This document shows, in pieces, positions 1-7,143 of a stretch of 64,000 bases of DNA; the first letter of the stretch is position 1; the number at the start of each line of letters is the position of its first letter. Origin of the DNA: Mycolicibacter sinensis (GTDB taxonomy: Bacteria > Actinomycetota > Actinomycetes > Mycobacteriales > Mycobacteriaceae); assembly GCF_001667945.1 (NCBI RefSeq), contig NZ_LZJK01000034.1, positions 28,789 to 92,788 on the forward strand, read 5' to 3'. The notes beneath the pieces are model-generated. The model had not been told where the DNA came from, did no database searches, and was given only the letters and a program-made list of their open reading frames with translations. Position numbers and translations under genes: made by a program.

Positions 1-471
1 TTCGGCGAGCCCAAGAAACTGGCCCACATCGAGGTCGAGCGCGACGGCGACCGCGTCACCGCGGGTGTGGACCGGCTGGGCCACCAGCTGATCCGGGTGA
101 GCGGCCGGGTGACCGGTCCGGGACAGTTGCCTCCCGACCAGGTGAACACCGAGTTCTACTTCAAGTTCCTGCGTGCCCCCGACGGCGGCGGCATCACCGA
201 CCCGCACCTGGTCTACGGCGAATACCACCGGCACTACGAGTTAATGGAGACGATCGAGGGTACGTGCGAGTTAGGAGACTCCCCGCTGGATCCGGTGGCC
301 GACATCGTGATCCGCGAGCTCCGGTCGATCACCTGGTGTCGCCGCCGCACTATCCAGGTGGGGCGGATCGTGGAGCGGGTTCCGGCCGAATGGCTGCTGC
401 CCTACGTGCATCAGCGCTACGACGATGTGGCCCTGCTGGCCGCCCCCAGCCCCGAGTCGGCGCGGGCATAA
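1..471 (+). CDS. Acetoacetate decarboxylase-family protein, C-terminal part (5' end outside window)
   Basis: The frame is open from the first base, so the start lies outside the window and only the last 156 residues are seen. The first residues read FGEPKKLA, which matches the PKKL block around the Schiff-base lysine pair of acetoacetate decarboxylases. The later LVYGEYHRHYELMETIEG and the strand-rich body fit that fold. The family decarboxylates beta-keto acids or acts as an aldolase/dehydratase on related keto acids, so the true substrate is open. The stop lies 4 bases before the start of the first amidohydrolase, so it is probably co-transcribed with the three amidohydrolase genes. Family assignment is by motif only. 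Confidence 0.72.
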   Translation, partial: FGEPKKLAHIEVERDGDRVTAGVDRLGHQLIRVSGRVTGPGQLPPDQVNTEFYFKFLRAPDGGGITDPHLVYGEYHRHYELMETIEGTCELGDSPLDPVADIVIRELRSITWCRRRTIQVGRIVERVPAEWLLPYVHQRYDDVALLAAPSPESARA

Positions 472-475
472 GCGC

Positions 476-1690
476 ATGGACCGCTACACCGTCATCTCGG
501 CCGACTGTCACGCCGGTGCCGACCTGCTCGACTATCGCCAGTACCTGGATCCGGGCTACCGCGACGAATTCGACGGCTGGGCCAAGGAATACGTCAACCC
601 GTTCGGCGACCTCACCGAGCCGGAGGCTGAGCGCAACTGGAACAGTGAGCGACGCAACGCCGACCTGGACACCGAAGGCATTGCCGGCGAAGTCATCTAC
701 CCCAACACCGTCCCGCCGTTTTTTCCCCAGGGGAGCCTGGCCGCTCCACCGCCAGAGACCGCCCGCGAACTCGAACTGCGCTGGGCCGGCTTGCGTGCGC
801 ACAATCGCTGGCTGGCAGACTTCTGCGCCCTATCGCCTGAGCGGCGCGCCGGGGTCGGCCAGATCCTGCTCGGCGACCTTGACCAAGCCGTCGCCGAAAT
901 AGCGCAGATCGCCAAACTCGGATTGCGCGGCGGTGTGCTGCTGCCTGGGGTCGCCCCGGGCACCGGCATCCCCCCGCTCTACGCCGAGCACTGGGCACCG
1001 TTGTGGGCTGCCTGCGACGAAGCGGGGGTGGTGGTCAACCACCACGGTGGCAACGCCGGACCATCCCCGATCGACGGGTGGGGCAGCTCGTTCGCCGTCT
1101 GGGTGTATGAGACCCATTGGTGGGCGCATCGGGCGTTGTGGCACCTGGTCTTCAGCGGTGTCCTGGATCGTCATCCAGACCTCACCGTGGTCTTCACCGA
1201 GCAGGGCGCCGGGTGGATACCGGCGACACTCGACTCGCTCGACGTCGCGGCTGCCCGCTATGCGCGACCGAGCTCGGCGATCGCCCGCTTCGCCGGGCCC
1301 ACCGCCGGCTCCCTGAGCCGCCAACCCAGCGAGTACTGGTTCCGGCAGTGCTACGTCGGCGCCAGCTTCATGCGCCCCATCGAGTGCGCGCAGCGGCACG
1401 CCATCGGCGTCGAGAAGATCATGTGGGGTAGCGACTACCCGCACTACGAGGGAACCGCGCCCTATACCCGGGAAGCGTTGCGCTACACCTTCGCCGGCGT
1501 CCCGCCGGCCGAAGTGGCGGCCATGGTGGGCGGCAATGCAGCGGCTGTCTACCGCTTCGACCTGGCGGCTCTGGCGCCGTTGACGGCCCGCATCGGCCCG
1601 ACCGTGGCCGAGGTCGCCGAGCCGCTGGCCGAGGTGCCCGCCGATGCGAGCAGCACCGTGTTCGAGCCCGACCCCATCCGCACCTGGTAG
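476..1690 (+). CDS. Amidohydrolase family 2 (ACMSD-like TIM barrel), tandem copy 1
   Basis: This is a 404-residue metal-dependent hydrolase or decarboxylase of the amidohydrolase-2 superfamily. The ATG at 476 was chosen because the conserved N-terminus (VISADCHAG, with the metal-type D10-x-H12) begins just after it; the upstream ATG at 425 lies inside the decarboxylase gene. Visible motifs are NHHGGN in the mid barrel and WGSDYPH with Asp320, the usual metal or catalytic aspartate. The first ligand motif is D-x-H, not the H-x-H of classical ACMSD. It sits 4 bases after the decarboxylase-like gene and 13 before the next paralog. The substrate is unknown; C-C lyase or decarboxylase activity on an aromatic-derived acid is an inference from the neighbours. 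Confidence 0.88.
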   Translation: MDRYTVISADCHAGADLLDYRQYLDPGYRDEFDGWAKEYVNPFGDLTEPEAERNWNSERRNADLDTEGIAGEVIYPNTVPPFFPQGSLAAPPPETARELELRWAGLRAHNRWLADFCALSPERRAGVGQILLGDLDQAVAEIAQIAKLGLRGGVLLPGVAPGTGIPPLYAEHWAPLWAACDEAGVVVNHHGGNAGPSPIDGWGSSFAVWVYETHWWAHRALWHLVFSGVLDRHPDLTVVFTEQGAGWIPATLDSLDVAAARYARPSSAIARFAGPTAGSLSRQPSEYWFRQCYVGASFMRPIECAQRHAIGVEKIMWGSDYPHYEGTAPYTREALRYTFAGVPPAEVAAMVGGNAAAVYRFDLAALAPLTARIGPTVAEVAEPLAEVPADASSTVFEPDPIRTW

Positions 1691-1703
1691 CGAAAGGCTA
1701 ACT

Positions 1704-2972
1704 GTGAAACCGTATCTGATCATCTCCGCCGACACTCACGCCGAACTCCCGACCGAGCGATACCGCGAGTACGTCGACCTCGAATACGCCGAGGACTTCG
1801 AGGCGTACCTGGCCGAGAAGACCGCCGCGGCCAAGGCCGGTGGATTCATCGACGAGGAATTCGCCCACGAGTGGTTCTCCGAGCACGGTGACGGAATCGC
1901 CGGCGGATGGGATGTCGCCCTGCGGGACCGGGAACTCGACGGTGACGGAGTGGTCGGCGAGGTCATCTTCCCCGACGCCGATGCGGTGACCGGAGTTGCC
2001 GGGGCTCCGTTCGGGGCGGGCCTGGGCCAGTCGGGAGACCTCGACCCGGGGCGCGCTATGGCCGGAGCGCGGGCCCACAACCGCTGGCTGGCCGAGCTGT
2101 GCAGCCACAGCCCCGAGCGCCGCGCCGGGGTTGCGGTGGTTCCGATCCTGGCGGATGTCGACGCGGCGGTGGCCGAGATCACCCGCGCGGCAGAATCCGG
2201 CCTGCGGGGCGGGATCCTGATCCCGGCACGCTGGGTCGGCTACCCGCCGTACCACGACCGGCGCTACGACAAGGTGTGGGCGGCCTGCCAGGACCTGCAG
2301 ATGCCGGTGCACACCCACTCCGGGCCCGCCCCGCAAGAGGAGTACGGCGGGCACCTGGGCATCTATGTCACCGAAGTGCGCTGGTGGGGTGCGCGGCCGT
2401 TGTGGTTCGCGTTGTGGTCGGGGGTGTTCGAGCGCTTTCCCGGGCTGCGCTGGGGGGTCACCGAATGCGGTGCTTTCTGGGCCAATGATCTGCTCTGGCT
2501 GATGGACACCCGGTTTCTGCGTGAGCACTCGGCCAAGAAGATGAGCCGCCAGATGGAGGGCGATCTGACGATGCCGCCGTCGGCCTACTTCGACCGGAAC
2601 TGTTTCATCGGGGCCACCACCACCGAGCGTAGGGAACTGGCCCGACGCTACGAGATCGGCGTCTCCAACTTGCTGTGGGGCAACGATTTTCCGCACCCGG
2701 AGGGGACGTGGCCGCACACCCGCGACTGGCTGCGGCGTTCCTTCTGGGACATCCCGGTCGAGGAGACCCGGCAGATGCTGGGCCTGGCGGCGGCCGAGCT
2801 GTACAACTTCGATCTGGACGCGCTGGCGCCGCTGGCTGAGCGCATCGGCCCCACCCCGCAGGACCTCGGGCAAGACGATGCGGTGAGCATCCCCAAGTGG
2901 GAGGCAGCCCGACAGGCCGGCCGACACTGGCTGACCGACGCCGAGCCGATCCCCGACCTGGTGCAGAACTGA
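1704..2972 (+). CDS. Amidohydrolase family 2, tandem copy 2
   Basis: This is a 422-residue paralog of the genes on either side. The start is GTG at 1704, preceded by a GAAAGG ribosome site at 1692-1697. The N-terminal motif is IISADTHAE (D10-x-H12) and the distal motif is LWGNDFPH with Asp328. It is the most divergent of the three: it has HTHSG where copy 1 has NHHGG, Asn for Ser before the metal aspartate, and an extra acidic insertion near residues 50-75. These differences suggest a different substrate or step, not simple gene dosage. It ends 8 bases before copy 3, so all three are likely on one transcript. Function beyond the superfamily cannot be read. Confidence 0.87.
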   Translation: MKPYLIISADTHAELPTERYREYVDLEYAEDFEAYLAEKTAAAKAGGFIDEEFAHEWFSEHGDGIAGGWDVALRDRELDGDGVVGEVIFPDADAVTGVAGAPFGAGLGQSGDLDPGRAMAGARAHNRWLAELCSHSPERRAGVAVVPILADVDAAVAEITRAAESGLRGGILIPARWVGYPPYHDRRYDKVWAACQDLQMPVHTHSGPAPQEEYGGHLGIYVTEVRWWGARPLWFALWSGVFERFPGLRWGVTECGAFWANDLLWLMDTRFLREHSAKKMSRQMEGDLTMPPSAYFDRNCFIGATTTERRELARRYEIGVSNLLWGNDFPHPEGTWPHTRDWLRRSFWDIPVEETRQMLGLAAAELYNFDLDALAPLAERIGPTPQDLGQDDAVSIPKWEAARQAGRHWLTDAEPIPDLVQN

Positions 2973-2980
2973 GGACACCC

Positions 2981-4249
2981 ATGGCTGCAACTTCTGATGA
3001 CCGCTACGTCGTGATCTCCACGGACACCCACGCCGGAGCCGACCTCTACGGCTACAAGCCATATCTGCCCGCCTCACTGCACGACGAGTTCGACGCCTGG
3101 GCCAAGGCCTATGCCAGCCCGTTCGACGACCTGATCGTCGCCACCGCCAACCGCAACTGGGACCACGACCTGCGGATTACCGAAATGGACGACGACGGGG
3201 TCGCCGCAGAGGTACTGCTGCCCAACACCGTTCCACCGTTCTTCCCGACCACTCCCAACATCACCATCAACCTGCCGCGCACGCGTGCGGAGTTCGAGAA
3301 GCGCTGGGCCGGCGTGCAGGCCCACAACCGTTGGCAGGTCGACTTCTGCGGGCTGGCGCCGACCCGGCGTCGCGGCCTGATACAGGTCTTTCCCAACGAC
3401 ATCGAGCTGGCGCTCACCGAGATTCGTTGGGGCGCCGCGCAGGCCTGCTTCGGCGGTGTGCTGATCCCGCCGGTATCGCCGGGGGACCCGCAGGTGGCCC
3501 CGCTGTTTCACACACGCTACGAGCCGATCTGGGAACTATGCGCGGACCTGGATCTGACGGTGGTGCAGCACGCCGGCGCGGGCAGTCCCGAGATGCCGAT
3601 GGACCAGCCGGCCTCCAACGCGGTACTGATCACCGAGATGGCACTGTGGGCGCAGCGCACGCTGAGCCACCTCATCCTCGCCGGGGTCTTCGAGCGGCAT
3701 CCGACGCTACGGTTCGTACCGACCGAGCAGGGCACCCTGTGGGTGCAACAGCAACTGATGATGCTCGACGCCATGGTGCCCACGATGAAGTCCGAGGCGA
3801 ACAATCGCACCTACGGGATGTTCGGCGGATCATCCGTCGACGAAATGACCCTGGCTCCCAGCGAATACGCCCGCCGGAACTGCTATTTGGCCAGCGAGCT
3901 GACACCCTACGACGTGGCGACGATCGATTACCTGGGCGCTGACCACATCATGTGGGGCAGTGATTATCCCCATGAGGAGGGTTTCACCCCGCATTCCAAA
4001 CTGGCCATCCGCTGGGCTTTGCATGACCGGACGCAAGACGAGTGCCGCAGGATCCTCGGCGGCACCGCAGCTCGGCTGTACCGGTTCGACCTCGATGCAC
4101 TGGCGCCCGTTGCCGCCAAGATCGGACCCACTGTCACCGAAGTGGCAACACCGTTGGGTGACACCGGTTACGTGGCCCCCGGCGGGTTCGGCTACCGGCC
4201 ATTCGAGGGTGGGCTGGCACTGAAGCGGCTGGCCCCGGCACGCCGCTAG
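2981..4249 (+). CDS. Amidohydrolase family 2, tandem copy 3
   Basis: This is a 422-residue third paralog. ATG 2981 follows a GAGGAC site and places the conserved VISTDTHAG (D15-x-H17) near the N-terminus. QHAGAG occupies the mid-barrel metal position and MWGSDYPHEEG carries Asp328. It resembles copy 1 more than copy 2: both share the YASPFDDL/YVNPFGDL-like segment, NTVPPFFP and the RYRFDLDALAP-type C-terminus. It converges with the flavin monooxygenase gene, whose stop lies 10 bases away on the other strand. The three copies together with the decarboxylase-like and monooxygenase genes look like a small catabolic island. Confidence 0.88.
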   Translation: MAATSDDRYVVISTDTHAGADLYGYKPYLPASLHDEFDAWAKAYASPFDDLIVATANRNWDHDLRITEMDDDGVAAEVLLPNTVPPFFPTTPNITINLPRTRAEFEKRWAGVQAHNRWQVDFCGLAPTRRRGLIQVFPNDIELALTEIRWGAAQACFGGVLIPPVSPGDPQVAPLFHTRYEPIWELCADLDLTVVQHAGAGSPEMPMDQPASNAVLITEMALWAQRTLSHLILAGVFERHPTLRFVPTEQGTLWVQQQLMMLDAMVPTMKSEANNRTYGMFGGSSVDEMTLAPSEYARRNCYLASELTPYDVATIDYLGADHIMWGSDYPHEEGFTPHSKLAIRWALHDRTQDECRRILGGTAARLYRFDLDALAPVAAKIGPTVTEVATPLGDTGYVAPGGFGYRPFEGGLALKRLAPARR

Positions 4250-4259
4250 GGCCAACGTT

Positions 4260-5441
4260 TTAGATCATGGCCCGCAACGGGCCCTCCGGTTCGATGCCCA
4301 AGGAGCTCAGCGCGGAGGCGTGGAATGTGGTGCCGGGCACGTGGATCGCGTGATTGAGCCCGGCGTGTGCGTCGCGCCAATACCGTTGCAGCGGTTTGTC
4401 CATCCGCAACGCGTTGCCACCGGAGCGGGCGAAGATCTGGTCGACGGCCCCCACCGCACGCCACACCGCACGCACCTGGGTGCGGCGTCCGGCGGCGCGG
4501 TCGGCGAGGCCGACCTCCTTGCCGGCGGCGACCATGTCGTAGATCCGGTCGACGTTGGCCAGCAACTCCTGGCGGGCGGCGTTGATATCCGCGGCCGCCT
4601 CGCCGATCGCGTACATCACGTAAGGATCGTCTTTGATCGCGGTCCCGGTGGCGCTCACCCGCGCCCGCTGATAGTCCAGATGGGCGGCCAGTGCCCCTTC
4701 GGCGATACCGATCACCGCCGAGGAGATCCCGAGCGGAAACATCGTCGACCACGGCATCAGATACAGCGGGTCGGTCATCCCGGCGTCGCGCTGAGCGCTG
4801 CCGTCCATCACCTTGAGGCCGTCCATCGTGCGGTAGTCGGGGACGAACGCGTCTTTGACGATGACGTCTTTGGAGCCGGTTCCCCGCAGCCCCACCACAT
4901 CCCAGGAGTCGTCGACGATCTCGTAGTCGGTGCGCGGCAGGATCATGTGCAAAATGGCCGGCGGCATGACCGGGATACCGTCGGCGCCGCCGACCATGGC
5001 GCCCAGAATGATCCAGTCACAGTGGTCGGTGCCGGAACTGAACTGCCACCGGCCGTTGAACAGGTACCCCCCATCGACCGGCTTGGCTACGCCCTGCGGC
5101 GCATACGGCGAGGCCATCCAGGTGTCGATGTCGTCGGCCCATACCTCGTCACCGACCCGCGGGTCGGCATAGGCCAATTGGTAGGGGTGCACGCCGACCA
5201 CACCGGTGACCCAGCCCGCTGAGGGGTCCAGCGCCGCGGTGGCCATCACCGTTTCCGCCCATTCACGGGGGTGCACCTGGTACCCGCCGTGCTTGGCTGA
5301 CTGCAACAGCCGGATCGAGCCGGCGTCCTTCATCGCCTTGACCGTCTGATCGGTCAGCCGACCGATCTTCTCGGCTTCGCCGGCCTGCTCGCGCAACTGG
5401 TCGGCGATCTCCATCAGCCGGTCGATCACCCGCTCACCCAT
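4260..5441 (-). CDS. HsaA-like flavin-dependent monooxygenase, oxygenase component (acyl-CoA dehydrogenase fold)
   Basis: This is a 393-residue protein with the acyl-CoA dehydrogenase fold of group D flavin monooxygenases. It follows HsaA (3-HSA hydroxylase of cholesterol catabolism) along its whole length: GWVTGVVGVH, SSGTDH, WDVVGLRGTGSKDVIVKD, and a C-terminal RYWRDAHAGLNHA block with the His region used in HsaA-type catalysis. Such enzymes hydroxylate phenolic substrates using FMNH2 or FADH2 from a separate reductase; no reductase gene is visible nearby. ATG 5441 has an AAGGA site just upstream. The TetR gene lies upstream on the same strand. It is probably a hydroxylase acting with the adjacent amidohydrolases on an aromatic compound, which is an inference. 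Confidence 0.82.
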   Translation of the reverse strand: MGERVIDRLMEIADQLREQAGEAEKIGRLTDQTVKAMKDAGSIRLLQSAKHGGYQVHPREWAETVMATAALDPSAGWVTGVVGVHPYQLAYADPRVGDEVWADDIDTWMASPYAPQGVAKPVDGGYLFNGRWQFSSGTDHCDWIILGAMVGGADGIPVMPPAILHMILPRTDYEIVDDSWDVVGLRGTGSKDVIVKDAFVPDYRTMDGLKVMDGSAQRDAGMTDPLYLMPWSTMFPLGISSAVIGIAEGALAAHLDYQRARVSATGTAIKDDPYVMYAIGEAAADINAARQELLANVDRIYDMVAAGKEVGLADRAAGRRTQVRAVWRAVGAVDQIFARSGGNALRMDKPLQRYWRDAHAGLNHAIHVPGTTFHASALSSLGIEPEGPLRAMI

Positions 5442-5537
5442 ATCGTCGTCCTTAGGTTGTGGACTGGAAAAACGATGGTCTGCTGCAGGTGATGATGACA
5501 CCGTCGACGGCCGGTGTCTGGCGAAAAGAAACGGAGA

Positions 5538-6107
5538 TCAGCCGGCCGCCACGCCGCGCTCGAAGATGCGGATGAGCGACGGCACGATGCTGTGGCGCGG
5601 CACGGTGCCGTGTGCGGCTTCGCTGCATGCCTTGACCAGCATGCCGAACAGGGCGATCCGGATCCACTCGGGTGTCAGCCCGGGGTCGAAGGCCCCCTCT
5701 TGCTGACCGCGGATGATCAGTTCGAGGACCGGCGCGGAGTTCGGCAGATGCTCGGCCGGGATGTCGCGCAGGACGGCGGGATCGGCGAACAGGAACACGA
5801 TGCGATCGCCCTCGGGGGCGAGCGTGGTGATCACCCGGCGCATCGCGTCGATCGCTGGGCCTTCTGCGGTGGCCGCGGCGGCGAGGATGCTGCTGATGAC
5901 ACGGATGGAATCCAGGGTGGTTTCGTAGATCAGCCGGTCCCTGTCGGCGAAATAGCGATGCAGGGTGGAGCGGGCGACCTGGGCGGCCGCGGCGATCTCG
6001 GGCAGCGTGGCGGTGCGGTCTCGGGCGAGCACGGATGCCGTGGCCTCGAGGATCGCCGCCCGGGTGCGCGATTGCGCACCGGTCAGCTCCCGGCCATCGA
6101 CGTCCAT
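5538..6107 (-). CDS. TetR-family transcriptional regulator
   Basis: This is a 189-residue protein with an N-terminal helix-turn-helix (TLPEIAAAAQVARSTLHRYFADRDRLIYE) at about residues 35-65 and a variable ligand-binding C-terminus. The ATG at 6107 was preferred over the upstream one because a TATCAT -10 box (complement of 6114-6119) lies 6 bases away, which fits a leaderless mRNA, and because it gives a normal N-terminus. It lies between the monooxygenase gene (same strand, downstream) and the divergent membrane-protein/mmpS/mmpL unit, so it may control either or both. Repeated elements in the upstream gap are candidate operators. The ligand is unknown. Confidence 0.85.
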   Translation of the reverse strand: MDVDGRELTGAQSRTRAAILEATASVLARDRTATLPEIAAAAQVARSTLHRYFADRDRLIYETTLDSIRVISSILAAAATAEGPAIDAMRRVITTLAPEGDRIVFLFADPAVLRDIPAEHLPNSAPVLELIIRGQQEGAFDPGLTPEWIRIALFGMLVKACSEAAHGTVPRHSIVPSLIRIFERGVAAG

Positions 6108-6232
6108 TCCACGATGATAGCCGCAAGCACGCCCAGTTATGAGACGTTGACGTCCGATTATTAGACGTGTAGTTTCCATCGCCGGATGTTGCGTTCGCTA
6201 AGGGGTGCGCCGCGGAGAGGGCTGAGGGCGGA
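6108..6232. promoter_or_regulatory. Divergent control region with direct and inverted repeats, probable TetR operator
   Basis: TTATGAGACGT (6137-6147) and TTATTAGACGT (6158-6168) form a direct repeat with 21-base spacing, two helical turns. Inside it, GACGTTGACGTC (6143-6154) is a dyad with 5-base arms and a 2-base centre. A TATCAT -10 box for the tetR gene lies at 6114-6119 on the minus strand. This is a good candidate binding site for the neighbouring TetR protein, controlling itself and the divergent mmpS/mmpL unit. Confidence 0.55.
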
Positions 6233-6703
6233 ATGAACTGGAATATGTTCGGCACGAACTGGCGCTTGTTCGGGGACCTGGCCGTCGGCGCCTTCGTGGC
6301 GCTGCTGCTGTTTGTGACCGGGGTCTTCCTCTACATCCGGCGCTTGCAGAGTCGCCCGCCGCTGCCGATCAGCGAAGGGATCGGGGCCCGAAAGGCAGTG
6401 CTGGCCAAGGTGCGCAAGCGCGAACCGTTATCGGCACAAGAGCTGCAGTTCGCCACCCGCGTCATCACTGATCAGCGCACCCCGCTGGCCTTCTGCATTC
6501 CCGCCGCCATCTTCTCGCTGGGCTGTTTCTACGTGCTCGGCAGTCTGGAGCAGCTGCACGGCGCCACCCCCTCAGAGCGCACGTTCCTCGGGGTGATCCC
6601 CATGCTCGGGTCAGTCAACGTAACCGCTCAGCTTGTGCGGGCGGCCAAGCTGAAGAAGCGTCTGCCCGCGGCTGGGCACGCAGCCGAAGGGGAAGCCGAG
6701 TGA
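6233..6703 (+). CDS. Two-helix membrane protein heading the mmpS-mmpL unit
   Basis: This is a 156-residue protein not recognised from a named family. It has two clear hydrophobic helices, about residues 15-35 (LAVGAFVALLLFVTGVFLYI) and 85-103, with a basic 50-residue cytosolic-type segment between them and a Lys/Arg-rich tail. A GAGGGCGGA ribosome site precedes ATG 6233. The mmpS start overlaps its stop as GTGA, so translation is coupled. The tight coupling suggests it works with the MmpS/MmpL transporter, for example in assembly, but nothing in the sequence proves this. Confidence 0.78.
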   Translation: MNWNMFGTNWRLFGDLAVGAFVALLLFVTGVFLYIRRLQSRPPLPISEGIGARKAVLAKVRKREPLSAQELQFATRVITDQRTPLAFCIPAAIFSLGCFYVLGSLEQLHGATPSERTFLGVIPMLGSVNVTAQLVRAAKLKKRLPAAGHAAEGEAE

Positions 6704-7143
6704 GTCCCCGCTCGCCGCGCCGGTCCCTGCTGGCGCGCATCTGGATGCCGCTGGTCGCGGTGATCGCGGTGGGCATCGGGGCACTGGGGATGTGGAAGGT
6801 GCACCAGATGTCTGCTCCCGGACCGGTTCTGACGGTCAACCTGCCCCAAGCGCCTGAGCAGTTCAACCCCAAGAGGCTCACCTACGAGGTGTTCGGATCG
6901 GTCGGGCAGGGCGCCTTGGTCTCCTACCTCGATATCGACGGGCACCCGCACACCGTCGAATTGGACGCCCTGCCCTGGACGCATCATGAGACGACGATGC
7001 TCACGGTGGTCTCGGGGAGCATCTCGGTGCAGGTGGGCGGGGAGTACGTCGGCTGCCGGATCCTCGTCGACGACGTGGTCCGCGACGAGCACACCAACAC
7101 CCGGGCGAACGCCGACATCACCTGCCGGGTGAAGTCCGCATGA
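6700..7143 (+). CDS. MmpS-family membrane-anchored accessory protein
   Basis: This is a 147-residue protein with one N-terminal membrane helix (about residues 11-28, LARIWMPLVAVIAVGIGALG) followed by a periplasmic beta domain with the MmpS signature: LTYEVFGSVGQGALVSYLDIDG, then a pair of cysteines (VGCRILVDD and ADITCRVKSA). MmpS proteins are partners of MmpL RND transporters in export of siderophores or envelope lipids. The GTG start overlaps the previous stop, and the mmpL ATG overlaps this stop as ATGA, so the three genes are translationally coupled. The substrate is not readable. Confidence 0.93.
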   Translation: MSPRSPRRSLLARIWMPLVAVIAVGIGALGMWKVHQMSAPGPVLTVNLPQAPEQFNPKRLTYEVFGSVGQGALVSYLDIDGHPHTVELDALPWTHHETTMLTVVSGSISVQVGGEYVGCRILVDDVVRDEHTNTRANADITCRVKSA

